NCBI GenBank assembly: GCA_022841745.1
Contig: JALHQW010000024.1
Coordinates: 1-64,000, forward strand
Source of the DNA: Saprospiraceae bacterium
GTDB lineage: Bacteria > Bacteroidota > Bacteroidia > Chitinophagales > Saprospiraceae
Reading direction: 5' to 3'
Length of the DNA: 64,000 nt
Program-made: the position numbers and the translations under genes
Part shown: positions 42,131 through 52,515 of the stretch, one piece after another
Layout of the letters: the number at the start of each line of letters is the position of its first letter
Position numbering within the stretch: the first letter of the stretch is position 1
The notes under the pieces: generated by a model
Told to the model about the DNA's origin: nothing
Seen by the model: only the letters and a program-made list of their open reading frames with translations
Database searches by the model: none

Positions 42131-42604
42131 ATGCCAAGCATAAAATTATCCGTCCCAATCCAGCAATTGGAAAAACGGAAAGGGGGCTATTACTACTTAG
42201 TCGTTGAAGCCGGAACAGTCAATTTGTTCGAGCGAAAAAAGTCCACCCGGCTCATTTGCTCGGTGAAGGACAAACTCAAGTTCCCATGCGGGCTGAACCA
42301 CCTCGGCGACGGCAATTTCTTCATCATCATTTCCACCAAGTTGTTCAAGGCTTTGGGGAAACCAGTGGGCGAACAGGTTGATTTTGAAATATCGGAAGAC
42401 CCGAACCCGCTTGGCGTCGAGGTGCCGGAAGTGTTGCTGGTCTTGCTGGAACAGGACGCCGCCACCAAAGCGACCTACGATGCGCTGACAGACGGGAAAA
42501 AGCGCAGCTTGATTCATTACATCAAGGGCATTAAGGATATTGATTTGCAGATTGCGAAGATAGAGCAGTTCTTGAGCGGACAGGTCAGGGTTGGGGGAAA
42601 ATAG
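42131..42604 (+). CDS. DUF1905/YdeI-like protein
   Basis: The 157-residue protein (start MPSIKLSVPIQQLEKRKGG) has a beta-barrel like N-terminal half (DUF1905 type, with KFPCGLNHLGDGNFFIIIS) and a helical C-terminal half similar to the OmpD-associated YdeI family (YDALTDGKKRSLIHYIKGIKD). The role is unknown; some relatives are annotated bacteriocin-protection proteins. It follows the receptor by 92 bases. Confidence 0.8.
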   Translation: MPSIKLSVPIQQLEKRKGGYYYLVVEAGTVNLFERKKSTRLICSVKDKLKFPCGLNHLGDGNFFIIISTKLFKALGKPVGEQVDFEISEDPNPLGVEVPEVLLVLLEQDAATKATYDALTDGKKRSLIHYIKGIKDIDLQIAKIEQFLSGQVRVGGK

Positions 42605-42784
42605 CCCTTGACTGTACAGCTTGTTTGAGCGCATCGAACTTAAGTCCGTTTTACCAAGCCGCAGGGCATCGTCAAAGCCCAAGCCTTGTTGGAGTTCCTT
42701 GGGCTGAATCACCAAGCGGCCATCATCACCATTCGGAGGTGTTTTTTTTGGGCATTGGGCAATGGGGTTTCTTGGCCAGGCATA

Positions 42785-42895
42785 TTAACGGGACGCCTAT
42801 TGGCGGCGGCGGCAACGGCGGTACAAGCTGTAGTCGTTGAGCGCGGAGATGGGGACGATGATACGGAATGGGGGGGGTGATGGTGGAGTTGGGAT
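42785..42895 (+). pseudogene. Remnant of a TonB-receptor 3' end, copy 1
   Basis: The stretch CGGTACAAGCTGTAGTCGTT and GAGCGCGGAGATGGGGACGA aligns with the last codons of a TonB receptor (QRYKL..SAEIG..). It is shared, with few differences, with 43845-43976 and more distantly with the true receptor end at 41,930-42,038. It is out of frame and lacks any upstream part. An additional coding-like scrap (KAQALLEFLGLNHQAAIITI) precedes it at about 42,672-42,733. Confidence 0.6.
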
Positions 42896-43043
42896 TTGTG
42901 GCGTGGCCACTGAGGGGTAAGTTATCAAGGGTTGTTTTTCCCAAAAACCACTTAATGTTTGAAGAACTTTTTTACTTTTATCCCTTCATTTTTCTTACCC
43001 GGAACGTGCCGTACAACACATACTTTTTCCAAAGACAAAATCA

Positions 43044-43805
43044 ATGGAACAGACACCTATTGTCAAATTCGAGTACGAAGGCTTCCCCATTTCTTTTGAT
43101 TTCGGGGACGGAAGCAAACTCGTCAATGCAACGGAAATGGCTAAGCCTTTCAACAAGCTGCTGAAGGATTTTTTTCGGCTCCAACAGACGGCAGAATACA
43201 TTGATGTGCTTCATAAGTCATTGAAAATGAGCCGATGGGAGAATTCCCCCATCGGTCAAATCAGAAGCCTAAGCACTGAAAACCTCGCAAAAATCTACCC
43301 GGAATTAATCAGGGTCGTAAAAGGCGGCAACCTCCCACAAGGCACTTGGGTACATGAAAAAATCGCCCTGAAATTCGCCGCCTGGTTAAGCCCATTCTTC
43401 GAGCTGTGGATTTACGACCGCATCCATGAGCTACTGACGACCGGGAGAACGGAAATACCGCACCACCAAAGCGGCGGCATCATCAAGAGCCTGCGCATGA
43501 TTGTTGACCAATTGGAACTACAGGAGAAAACCAATTCGCAGTTCCGGGCAGAGTTGGACATCGTTTCGGAAAGGCTTGATGAACTCGAAGCGAAGGTGTC
43601 CTCCATTGATGAAAATTATTACTCCGTTTCGGGTTGGTGCGCCCTCCACGCCATTGCCTGCCCTTTGGACAAGGCACAGAAATGGGGCTATTCGGCCACC
43701 CAAAAAAGCCGTGCGAAAAAGCTGCCCGTTGGCAAAGCGTACGATGCCAAATATGGCGTGGTGAACACTTACCACAGCGATGTGCTGAAGGAGGTGATTG
43801 GGTGA
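43044..43805 (+). CDS. KilA-N domain protein
   Basis: The 253-residue protein has an N-terminal KilA-N domain (FDFGDGSKLVNATEMAKPFNK, with GGNLPQGTWVHEKIALKFAAWLSPFFELWI), a coiled coil of about 150-200 and a C-terminal region with KKLPVGKAYDAKYGVVNTYH, probably a second DNA-binding or antirepressor-like part. Such proteins come mostly from phages and mobile DNA. It is bracketed by two receptor 3'-end remnants. A second KilA-N gene lies at 52516. Confidence 0.88.
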   Translation: MEQTPIVKFEYEGFPISFDFGDGSKLVNATEMAKPFNKLLKDFFRLQQTAEYIDVLHKSLKMSRWENSPIGQIRSLSTENLAKIYPELIRVVKGGNLPQGTWVHEKIALKFAAWLSPFFELWIYDRIHELLTTGRTEIPHHQSGGIIKSLRMIVDQLELQEKTNSQFRAELDIVSERLDELEAKVSSIDENYYSVSGWCALHAIACPLDKAQKWGYSATQKSRAKKLPVGKAYDAKYGVVNTYHSDVLKEVIG

Positions 43806-43844
43806 GTCACCGTCAGCCTGCCCGTCCTCATTCGCGACCGCCGC

Positions 43845-43976
43845 TGGACGGGAGCGGTTGCCCGTCGGCGAGGGTGTCATCGAAAAACCGGACGCGGCGG
43901 GGCAGCAGCGGTACAAGCTGTAGTCGTTGAGCGCGGAGATAGGGGCGATGATACTGAGGTGGGGTGATGGTGGAGT
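43845..43976 (+). pseudogene. Remnant of a TonB-receptor 3' end, copy 2
   Basis: This copy keeps more of the receptor end: GTCATCGAAAAACCGGACGC corresponds to VIE-PDA in the receptor tail, then CAGCAGCGGTACAAGCTGTA and GTTGAGCGCGGAGATAGGGG. It is frame-disrupted. It follows the KilA-N gene by 40 bases. Confidence 0.65.
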
Positions 43977-44013
43977 TGTTAGATTAGCCTAACAGTCCAA
44001 TTTTTCACCTCAA

Positions 44014-44790
44014 TTATCGAACAAGCAGAAAAACCAAGACACCTGCTGCCAGCAACGCATTGATAATGAGCAAATTAAAGACGAGTTGGAACTTACTGCC
44101 CTGCTTATGAGAAAGCTGTTCAATCTTTGGGCTAAGAGTTGCCAACTCCTCACGGGTTGCCTTGATTTCATCCTTTAAATTCCGCTCCACATTCTCCAAC
44201 CGTGTCTGTACGTTTTGAATGCCAAGGTTGATTGCGGAGATATTAGCGTCTATTTTATCGAGCCGTTGAGGGAAATCAATTGCGTTGATTTTTCCAATCA
44301 ATTTCTCCGATATATCAACGAGGTGTTTATATGCCAATATCTCCTTTTCGATTACCTCTTTTAACCTGCTCAATTCCGTTTGGAGTTTCTTTTCGGTTTC
44401 CTGAACCAAATTCTCCATTTGGACTTTGGTGGCCGCCATGTGCCCGTCCATCAATTTTTTGGCATCCTCAATGGCGTCCTCGGATTGCTTTATCAAAATG
44501 GCTATCTGACCATTAATGTACTTTTGGTGTTCGGAAATAGCTGTTTCGGCAGCTTTTAGGGCTTGGCGCGCTTGACCTGCCATACCTTCTATTTTTTCCG
44601 TCGCCATTTTTTCCAAATCATCCAAAGACTGTGGATAGGCACGGTTCAAGCGTTCCAATAAGTTGGTAGCCTCCTCTGCCGCAGTCTGGCATTTTCTGGC
44701 TACCTCATCCACTTCTTTGTAGATGGTGACAGCGGGTTTAAGCTGTGACAACTGCTTCTGCAGGTCTTGTAATGTTTCGGTTGGGTTCAT
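44014..44790 (-). CDS. Membrane-anchored coiled-coil protein
   Basis: The 258-residue protein is almost entirely a long amphipathic coiled coil (about 1-230, e.g. [20 protein letters not shown]), ending in one transmembrane helix ([20 protein letters not shown]). So it is a tail-anchored protein with a large cytoplasmic rod. It begins 53 bases before the end of the nuclease-helicase gene and overlaps it, indicating translational coupling and a shared function. Possible roles are a sensor or scaffold; no family recognised. Confidence 0.8.
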   Translation of the reverse strand: MNPTETLQDLQKQLSQLKPAVTIYKEVDEVARKCQTAAEEATNLLERLNRAYPQSLDDLEKMATEKIEGMAGQARQALKAAETAISEHQKYINGQIAILIKQSEDAIEDAKKLMDGHMAATKVQMENLVQETEKKLQTELSRLKEVIEKEILAYKHLVDISEKLIGKINAIDFPQRLDKIDANISAINLGIQNVQTRLENVERNLKDEIKATREELATLSPKIEQLSHKQGSKFQLVFNLLIINALLAAGVLVFLLVR

Positions 44791-47700
44791 CGTAAAAGTC
44801 TGTTAAGAATTTTTGGTTGAAGTCTTTAAGCCAGTTTTTATGGTATTCGAGGCGTAAAATATCCAATAGCTTGTCAAGAAAGTCTTTGATTTTATCCCTG
44901 CCCTCAGATGGGGAATATTGCAGCACATTTTTTGAATACTCCTTGACTTTCCAAACGAGTGCATCGTCATCGTCATTAAGGTATGCGCCAAATCCACTGA
45001 TACAATCCTCTTGTGCTTCTTTGAAAAGCGCCTCGCTGTCGTGCCCAAGTACCAGATAGGTAAATGCTTTCAGGAGTTTAAGGGAGGCATTGCCAGGGTT
45101 ATCCCTAAGCAAGCGAATGCTGGCGCCACGAAGGTGTTTTATGTTGTCCGTCTCACCTCCACTTTGGTCAAGCGCCATGAGTTCCAGGTATTTTATCACA
45201 CGAGGAAATTTCAATTCTTCCCTGCCACCATGCGTTTCATCCCACAAGGAATAGCTGACGGATGCTTTGCTATCGCTTAGTTTTGCCTCATAGCCCGTTT
45301 TCGCATATTTGGAATTGAAGTAAAGGTGCAGCCACTCTTTCATCACAAGATTACCTTGAAAATCATCATCCTGATTAAGAAACTCCTTGCAAGCATCGAA
45401 CATGTCTTTGATGGCTGCATGTCGCTTTACCTGAATTTCCCGATAAGAAAAGTCAATTAAAAAATTCGCACATTCAGGTAAAACGGTGCTTAGTTCATTG
45501 TAATTCAAACTAATATTTTCATCAGTGACAGGACGGTTGTCATCTTTCAATCCAACACACTTCAAGGAATTCACTTCAGCTTTTGCCCGTTCATGGCAAT
45601 AGTAACGGCAGATGTAGTTGTACAGCGCCATAACGTATGCTTCCGGCGTTTTGCGCTTGACAGTGAGGTAGTACATTTTCTTGTTGTAATCCACCGTGAA
45701 ATCATCCACGACCCCGATACAGGTCAGGCGGAAAATGGCTTTGTCCGTATCGGCTTTCTGGCGGCGGGCATGGTAGAACTCCCTAAACCGTTCAAACCTT
45801 TCCTGCCCCAGGTGAGCTTTGATTGTGTTATGCGACCACCCGTTGAGACTGTTGCAAAAATCTTCAAAGCCTTCTGCGTACTTGAATGCAGATTCGAACT
45901 CGGGCTGTGGTATAGCTCCGATGTTTGCGTGAACAAAATCACGAATCTTTTCTTTGTGCTTCAGTTCGTCGGTGAAACGATTTGAAAACCCAACAATCAA
46001 CTTGAACTCTTCTTCCTCGCCGTTGATTAGCCTTTGTAAAATACCCTCGTCAATAGGTTGGGCAACTTGTCGGTTATAGGCTGCAAGGAAATTTTGGAGA
46101 GCTGGGTTTTCACCTAATTCTTCGAAAATGACTACTTTCAAAGCATCATGAACCTCAAGGCTTCCAATTGGGGCGTTCGAGCCCCAATTAAGCAAATTTA
46201 TATAGCCAAGTTTCTCTCCAGTCTCGACATTATCTATGAATAATCGGTGCAAAGGATTGCCATTGGGAGGTGTCCATGTCCAATAATTAATTTTTATATC
46301 CTTTCCAATCACATGGAAGACTTCTTCTTCCCAGTCTTTATGATGTGTGTGACTTGGAAACGTAATTGCCTCAAACAACTGCCTCACCATCAGTTTTTCC
46401 TTCTCTACGCCTTTGAAAGAATTGAAATGAAAGAACTCCAAAATATCCCTGTCCACATGGATAGCTTTTGCAGCTTTCCTTTCTGGTATCAAACTTTTAT
46501 CCAGTCCCAAATGCTCTAACAGTCTATCAAAATCATCTTTTTCGAAGAGCTTATTTGCCAGCGTATTTGGAATATCAACCCCTTTCTCGGCTTTCCACCA
46601 ACGGATTTGACGCCTGCCAAACCCATATAGCTTTTGGTCGTTCAGCAAAATATAGGACATTGCCAAACGCCCGTCACGACCTGCCCGACCGCTTTCTTGC
46701 ACAAAGCCTTCTGGGGAAGCAGGAATGTTGAAATGCACTGTAAACCGGATATTGGGCTTGTCTATCCCCATGCCGAAGGCTTTGGTGGCTACCATGAGTT
46801 TTAGCCTGTTGGCAAGGAACAAATCTTGGTTTCGGAAACTGTCAAAGTCTATACGCCCTGATTTATCCTCCGAATCATCGGAAGACCCCATGAAAGTGCC
46901 CACATACTTGGATAGGTCTGTATCAGTAGTGAAATTTACTTCAGGTATGGCTTCTGTAAAATCTGCTTCAGAAAGGCAGTCGGCAACGCTTTTTCGGTTG
47001 GTTTTTGGTGTTGGAACAGGTTTGCCCGCCGCATCCCTTATAATTTGCCCGTTTTCATCTTTTTGGGATTCAAATTTTTCTGTAACCCCAAAATGCCCTT
47101 TCCGGTGTGGCGCAAAAATCAACCCTCCGTTTTCCGCAAACAATTTCGATGGGGAGTAATCGTTATAGAGTATTCTCACTGCTTTTTCTTTCTTGTAATC
47201 TTGCTCGTTGAGGGTCCTTTTCGTTTCCTCATCAAACAAATGCTCCCAAGCATTTTCCAGTATTCCTTTAATGGATTCCTCGGCATTCAAAACCTCATAA
47301 GTGCTTGGGATTTCTTTCAACAATTCATTCAAGGCCGCCAGTTTCTTTTCTGCAACTGCTGCTTTAAACGATTTCTCATCCAAATTCACTGGTCGAGGGC
47401 GAAAACCATTTACTTCAAAACCATCGTCCTTATTAAACTCAACCTCCACTTTTTTAACCCTGTATTGAATTTCCTCTCGTACCGTGTTTTCATGCCGTAC
47501 AACAGCCTCCGCATCTTTGATGAGCAACTCCCGCTCTACGTCTGAAAGTACGTCAAAGGAAGCAGTCGCCGTCAGTCCTACCAAGTGTGTTTCACGTTCT
47601 GGCTCGTATGCTTTGGAATGCTGAATAGCATTGAGACCCAAAGCAAGGTATGCCGTCCGAAAGTCGTGTCCCTATTCAGAAACGCAATGTGCCTCGTCAA

Positions 47701-49450
47701 TCACGCAAGAAGAAAAGGCGATTTTCTTGTCTGCCATTTTCTTAGCCGTATCCCTGAATTCATCCACAAGAAAGCGTTCAGGAGATACGAAAGAAAATAG
47801 CACTCTTCCTTTTTCGAGGTCGTGCAGGGCAAGCGTTTTCTCATGCCGCTTGAGTGTTGAATTGATAAACTGGCAGGCATCAATACTATTGCGTATAAGC
47901 CCATCCACTTGGTCTTTCATCAAGGAACGGATAGGGTCAATGACCAAGGTCACGCCTGGTTGCAAGAGCGCTGCCAACTGGTAGGTTAATGATTTTCCAC
48001 CGCCCGTTGGCAACAACCCGATGACTGTTTTCCCCTGAAGTGCCCTTCGGAGGATGGGTAGTTGCCCAGGTCGGAAACCCGTCTTGCGAAAGAGGTTTTT
48101 AAGGAAAAAACCAATTTCAGGAGCCTGCATTTCCCCATTTTTAGTAGCAATTTCCTTGTAAGCCACAAGCGGTGCAAAAACGAGTCTTTGGTCGAATTCA
48201 AACCATCTGGCTGTTCGCAGGATGGCAAAATTGCCGGGATAGCCCGGGTGGGCCTCAAGACCTGTGCGGCGCAGCATTGACACATCAATCAGCAAATCGC
48301 ATGGGGTATTGTCATATTTTCCAACCGTGACATCTGCGCCAGCGTGTAACCCAGCATTTCGAAATTCGCTGGAAATAAACATCTTCTTTAATCGGATACG
48401 GGGTGGTCTGGGCTTGTCGGCTAATGCAAATATTGCATCGAAGTTCTCTTGAAGACTATTGACTGCAAGCCTTGCGCATGGCACATCTTGTTCAACCACT
48501 ACTATATTCCATTCTTCCGCATCCATTTTCAAATGTCCGCTCAGGACAGCCTCAATGATAGCTTTTTGAACCCTCGCTATAGCAAATGGGGTCAGGGCAA
48601 ACTGTAAGGTTTCCAACCATTCTGGGTCTTCAAATGACTGTTTACAATGTTCGCCGACTTCTTTAACGTAAGCATCTTCACTCACCCTTCTCAACACTGC
48701 CGCCGCTTGGGTTATATCATTGAACCGGTGGCATTTCCACGCACTTAATTCCGCAGCTTCATTCCTGCGTTCATCAAGCAGGATTTGGTCGAGGGCACAA
48801 TGGTAGTTTCGGCCATCCACTTCGACTACATAACTTTTATAGCCTGTTCTCTCCCTATCTCCTTGTACTTCTTTGTGGTGGTAAGGCACAGGAAAGGCAA
48901 AGTCAACTTTCTGTTCGTGAAAGCCGCCATTGCCGGGGGCAAGAAAGCCTTTTATTTTTTCAAACTTTACTTGCGGCTGAAACAATTGCTGGAGATAAGG
49001 GAAGCTGCCAGCATCATCGTAGTAAAATGCTCTTTCAAAATTGCTTCCGAAGTCCGCATTGAAAGGGAAACTTTCCCTTGTTATTTTTAACCGCTTATCG
49101 GCAACATGAAGTGCTGTGAAAAAGATAGGCAATTTACTTTTCCCTTTTTCAGTCAATTCGAATTTGATGCCGCCATTGTCTTCCTTCCTTTCTGTAAAGC
49201 CAAGTCGGGTCAGTGCTTCTTCGACAAGCAGTGGGCAGAGAGTGGGCAAGCCCCTAATGAGCAGATTGTGCAAAACAGCGATTTCGGAAGATATATTTTC
49301 TAACCTTTGCGGAAAGTTAGAGATGGCAGTAAATAGCGACAAGGAACGGAGCAATGGCTCCATTTTTTCAGCCCCGTAGCGTTCTATAAGTTCGTTTCGG
49401 AGTTCTTGATTGAAATATCCTGCTTGGTGATTAGGTAGCTCAACTGGCAT
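44738..49450 (-). CDS. Nuclease plus RecQ-like helicase, in-frame amber codon
   Basis: A continuous frame of 1,570 codons is interrupted only by TAG at 47672-47674. Part 1 (592 residues) has helical and winged-helix-like regions, a PD-(D/E)XK nuclease domain at about 178-243 (KVDFAF; EVDG at 210-213; LLDERRN, DUF559/Vsr-like), then a helicase start with Walker [11 protein letters not shown] (478-487) and DEAHC (585-589). The stop replaces the Trp expected in SEWGHDFR. Part 2 (usually started at 47641) holds [20 protein letters not shown] and [10 protein letters not shown] (motifs III, V, VI) and about 600 uncharacterised residues. Low GC marks it as acquired. Defence against phage or plasmids is a reasonable inference. 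Confidence 0.88.
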
Positions 49451-49590
49451 AAGTCTATTGTGACATTTTGACGTGTAGCCTTCTCATAGACTTGCATTGA
49501 GCAATTGGAGCTAAGGTATTAAAAAATTTATGTTACTCTTTTTTTAGCCTGAAAATAGCTCACTTTTAAGACTATAAATAGCCTCATCTT

Positions 49591-49959
49591 TCAACTCCCA
49601 CCAAAAAAAATACTCCGCCCCCGTTTCCCCTCCACCCGTTCCAGCCACCCCTTTTCCTGGTGGCTCAGTTCGATGATTTCTTGGGTATTTGTTTTACGGA
49701 AGCGCTGTGCCACTTGTTCCAGCGCTTACAGTCCTTCCGAGGTGAAAACCTCCGCAAATGGCAGGTTGTACTTTTCCCGGTACAGGTTGTGTACCTGAAT
49801 CAGGTTGAGTTGGAGGCACTGCTCGTCCTCGAACGCTTCCCCACTGTCTTCGCAGCGGTAGTAGTGGTGCCAAATTTCAAAATCTTCTTTGCAGAAGGAA
49901 AACGAGCGGCGTTCCTCCACCATTTTCATTGCCTTGCCTGTGATTGGACTTTTCATCAT
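49591..49959 (-). pseudogene. SocA/MqsA-like antitoxin gene with internal deletion
   Basis: The start MKSPITGKAMKMVEERRSFS and EDSGEAFEDEQ, LIQVHNLYREKYNLPF resembles the N-terminal part of Bacteroidota antitoxins that carry a DUF4065 (SocA-like) C-terminus. After a TAA at about 49,726 the same frame continues with TNTQEIIELSHQEKGWLERV to a TGA at 49,591-49,593, which looks like the end of that C-terminal domain. The middle, including the helix-turn-helix, is missing. Confidence 0.55.
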
Positions 49960-50040
49960 TTTATTCTTTATAGGGATAAACCATTGGGTGTTCGGCTTGG
50001 TGGCAGGGAATGCAGATGACTGCTGCCGACGGCAGCCCCC

Positions 50041-50897
50041 TCACCCCCCCAACCCCGTCCCACAATACTTGCAATACACCGCATCCTCCTCATGCCCCTC
50101 CTTACTGCAACCGGGGCAATGCTGGGCGCTTTGTTTCCTACCCAAATTCACCAAGGATGAAGTGACGATGCCCGTGGGCACGGCAATGACGGCATAGCCC
50201 AGCAGCATGACAAACGAGGCGAAGAACTTGCCGAGCGGCGTGACGGGGCTGATGTCGCCATAGCCGACCGTGGTGATGGTCACGATGGCCCAATAAATTG
50301 AAGTGGGAATGCTATCGAATTTGGGGTTGGACTTATTTTCCACCATGTACGTGATGGAGCCGAAGACAAAGACCATCAGCACCACGAAGAAGGTGAACAC
50401 GAGTATTTTCTCCCTGCTCATGCGGATGGCCTGTAGGATTTGGTTGCCCTGATTGAGGAACAGGTTCATCTTGAAGATACGGAACAACCGCAGCAGCCGC
50501 AACGAGCGCACTATCATCAGGGAATGAGCACCCGGGATGAACAGGCTGAGGTAAACGGGCAGGATGGAGGCAATGTCAACAAGGCCATAGAAGCTGGTCA
50601 CGTACTTCATCGGCTTGTAAACACTGTACAGCCTAACGAGGTACTCGATGGTGAAAAACACGGTGACGGCCCATTCGAGCGCATACAAGGTTTTGCCTCA
50701 TTTGGCCTGGATGGAGGGCACCGTATCCAGCATGAGCAGCACGATGCTGAACACGATCATCCACAATAACACGATGTCGAAGAGCCGCCCCGCTCGGGTG
50801 TCGGACTCGAATACAGTTTGGTGGAGGCGCTCCCGTCGGTCGCTGAAGCCCTCCGGCTTTTCGCCCGTAGATGCGTATCGAAATTGATGATTTTCAT
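50041..50897 (-). pseudogene. Voltage-gated potassium channel with frameshift and stop
   Basis: The uninterrupted 3' part (50041-50688, 215 residues) has S2-S6 helices, an S4-like segment RSLRLLRLFRIFK, the selectivity filter TTVGYGD and a C-terminal zinc ribbon (CPGC...CKYCG). Upstream, the first helix is readable (RLFDIVLLWMIVFSIVLLML) but is cut off by an in-frame TGA at 50698-50700, and the true start (ATG at 50895-50897, MKIINFDTH) needs a frameshift at about 50,865. It is either decaying or affected by sequence error. Confidence 0.8.
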
Positions 50898-51044
50898 GGT
50901 TGGTGCTTCATTTGAGGCGAAACATACGATATTTGAAGAAAACAGCACCTTCACCTGATGCATTGCTGAAAAACACCTGCTACCCTATCGAACCAAAACC
51001 CGTTTCATGCGATTTAATTGACTGCCTCGAATAACGCCTCGAAC

Positions 51045-51096
51045 AAATCAAACTCATCAAACCCATCAAACAAACCAAACTCATCAAACAAATCAA
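51045..51096. repeat. ATCAAAC word repeat
   Basis: AAACTCATCAAACCCATCAA and further CAAACCAAACTCATCAAAC words form an imperfect 7-8-base tandem array directly before the GTG start of the MFS gene. Confidence 0.75.
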
Positions 51097-51099
51097 TTA

Positions 51100-52362
51100 G
51101 TGACCAACTCGACAACAACACCCACCTTCTCCCCCTACCAAAAATTCGTCATCGCCATTCTGGCCATCACGCAGTTCACCATCGTGCTGGACTTCATGGT
51201 GCTGAACCCGCTGTTGCCGTTCATTTCCAAGGACATGTCCATCACACCCAAGCAATTCAGTTGGGTCGTGTCTGCTTATGCTTTCAGTGCGGGCGCTGCG
51301 GGATTACTGTCCTCGTTCATTGCCGACCGTTTCGACCGGAAGCGGCTTTTTGTGGTGTTCTATATTGGTTTTATTGTCGGGACGCTGTTTTGCGGCCTTG
51401 CCAGCACCTACCACCAACTCTTGGCTGCCCGCACTGTTGCGGGCATTTTCGGGGGCGTCATGGGGTCCACCGCCGCGGCCATCATCACCGACGTGTTTGC
51501 CTTCGAGCAGCGGGGCCGGGTCATGGGTTTTTTCCAGATGGCCTTTGCCTCCAGCCAGGTGCTGGGCCTGCCCATCGGCCTCGCCCTCGCCAACGAGTGG
51601 GGCTGGAACTCCACCTTCCTGGCCATCGTCGGCATTTGCATCCCGATTCTACTGGCCATCGTGTTCCTACTGCGGCCCATTGACAGCCATTTATCGCTAA
51701 AGCGCAGCAGCTCTGCGGGCGTTCACATGGCAAGGGTCGCCACCGACCGAAGGTACCTCCAGGTGTTCCTTGCCACTACCCTACTGGCCACGGGCGGCTT
51801 CATGCTCATGCCTTTCGGGGCGGCCTTTGCCGTGGGCAACCTTGGCCTTACGATGGAGCAATTGCCTTTCATTTACTTTGTGACCGGGCTTTGCTCCATG
51901 GCCGCCGGGCCGCTCGTCGGCAAGCTGGCCGACCGACTGGGAGCCTATAAGGTCTTTGTGGTGGGGTCTTTGACGACCATCATCAGTGTGCTGATTTACA
52001 CGAACCTCGGTATCACGCCCGTTTGGGCAGTCACCCTGCTCAGCGCCGTGATGATGTCGGCGGTGGGCAGCCGCATGATTACCGCCTCCGCCCTTACCTC
52101 CGCCGTGCCCGACCCCGCCGACCGGGGGGCCTTCATGGGCATCAACTCCAGCGTGGCGCAGGTATCCGGCGGCATCGCTGCGGCGGTTGCGGGCATGATT
52201 GTGGTGGAACGAGCGGACGGGTTCCTGGAAAACTACCCCCTGCTCGGCATCGTGGTGGCAGCGGCGATGTTCATCACGGGAGTGCAGCTTTACTTCGTGA
52301 ACAGGGCGGTTCGGGAGCGCAGGAAGAAAGTGGTAGAAGGCAATGTAGAAATAACGAAATAA
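51100..52362 (+). CDS. MFS transporter
   Basis: The 420-residue protein has twelve predicted helices and major-facilitator motifs (ADRFDRKRLFVVFYIGF after helix 2; GKLADRLGAYKVFVVGS in the second half), of the drug:H+ antiporter or sugar-efflux type. It begins with GTG at 51100; the preceding DNA is a word repeat without an ATG. Its last codons (EITK, TAA) are made by the octamer repeat that begins here. Confidence 0.9.
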   Translation: MTNSTTTPTFSPYQKFVIAILAITQFTIVLDFMVLNPLLPFISKDMSITPKQFSWVVSAYAFSAGAAGLLSSFIADRFDRKRLFVVFYIGFIVGTLFCGLASTYHQLLAARTVAGIFGGVMGSTAAAIITDVFAFEQRGRVMGFFQMAFASSQVLGLPIGLALANEWGWNSTFLAIVGICIPILLAIVFLLRPIDSHLSLKRSSSAGVHMARVATDRRYLQVFLATTLLATGGFMLMPFGAAFAVGNLGLTMEQLPFIYFVTGLCSMAAGPLVGKLADRLGAYKVFVVGSLTTIISVLIYTNLGITPVWAVTLLSAVMMSAVGSRMITASALTSAVPDPADRGAFMGINSSVAQVSGGIAAAVAGMIVVERADGFLENYPLLGIVVAAAMFITGVQLYFVNRAVRERRKKVVEGNVEITK

Positions 52363-52515
52363 AGATTTCATCATGGGCTTTTCGCTAAGCAATTTGGCGT
52401 TTTGCACAGCTATGCTAAATTTGCGTTCCGTTCAATTCATTCTTCCAGAGCAACATGGCCATTTATCACCACAGCTTGCAGCCGAGCTTGCGCAAGCTGC
52501 CAAATCTTTGCTCAA

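Noticed and set aside
42773-42895. Small plus-strand frames of 60-75 residues as new genes
   Set aside because: They run through a frame-disrupted receptor remnant and a G-run.
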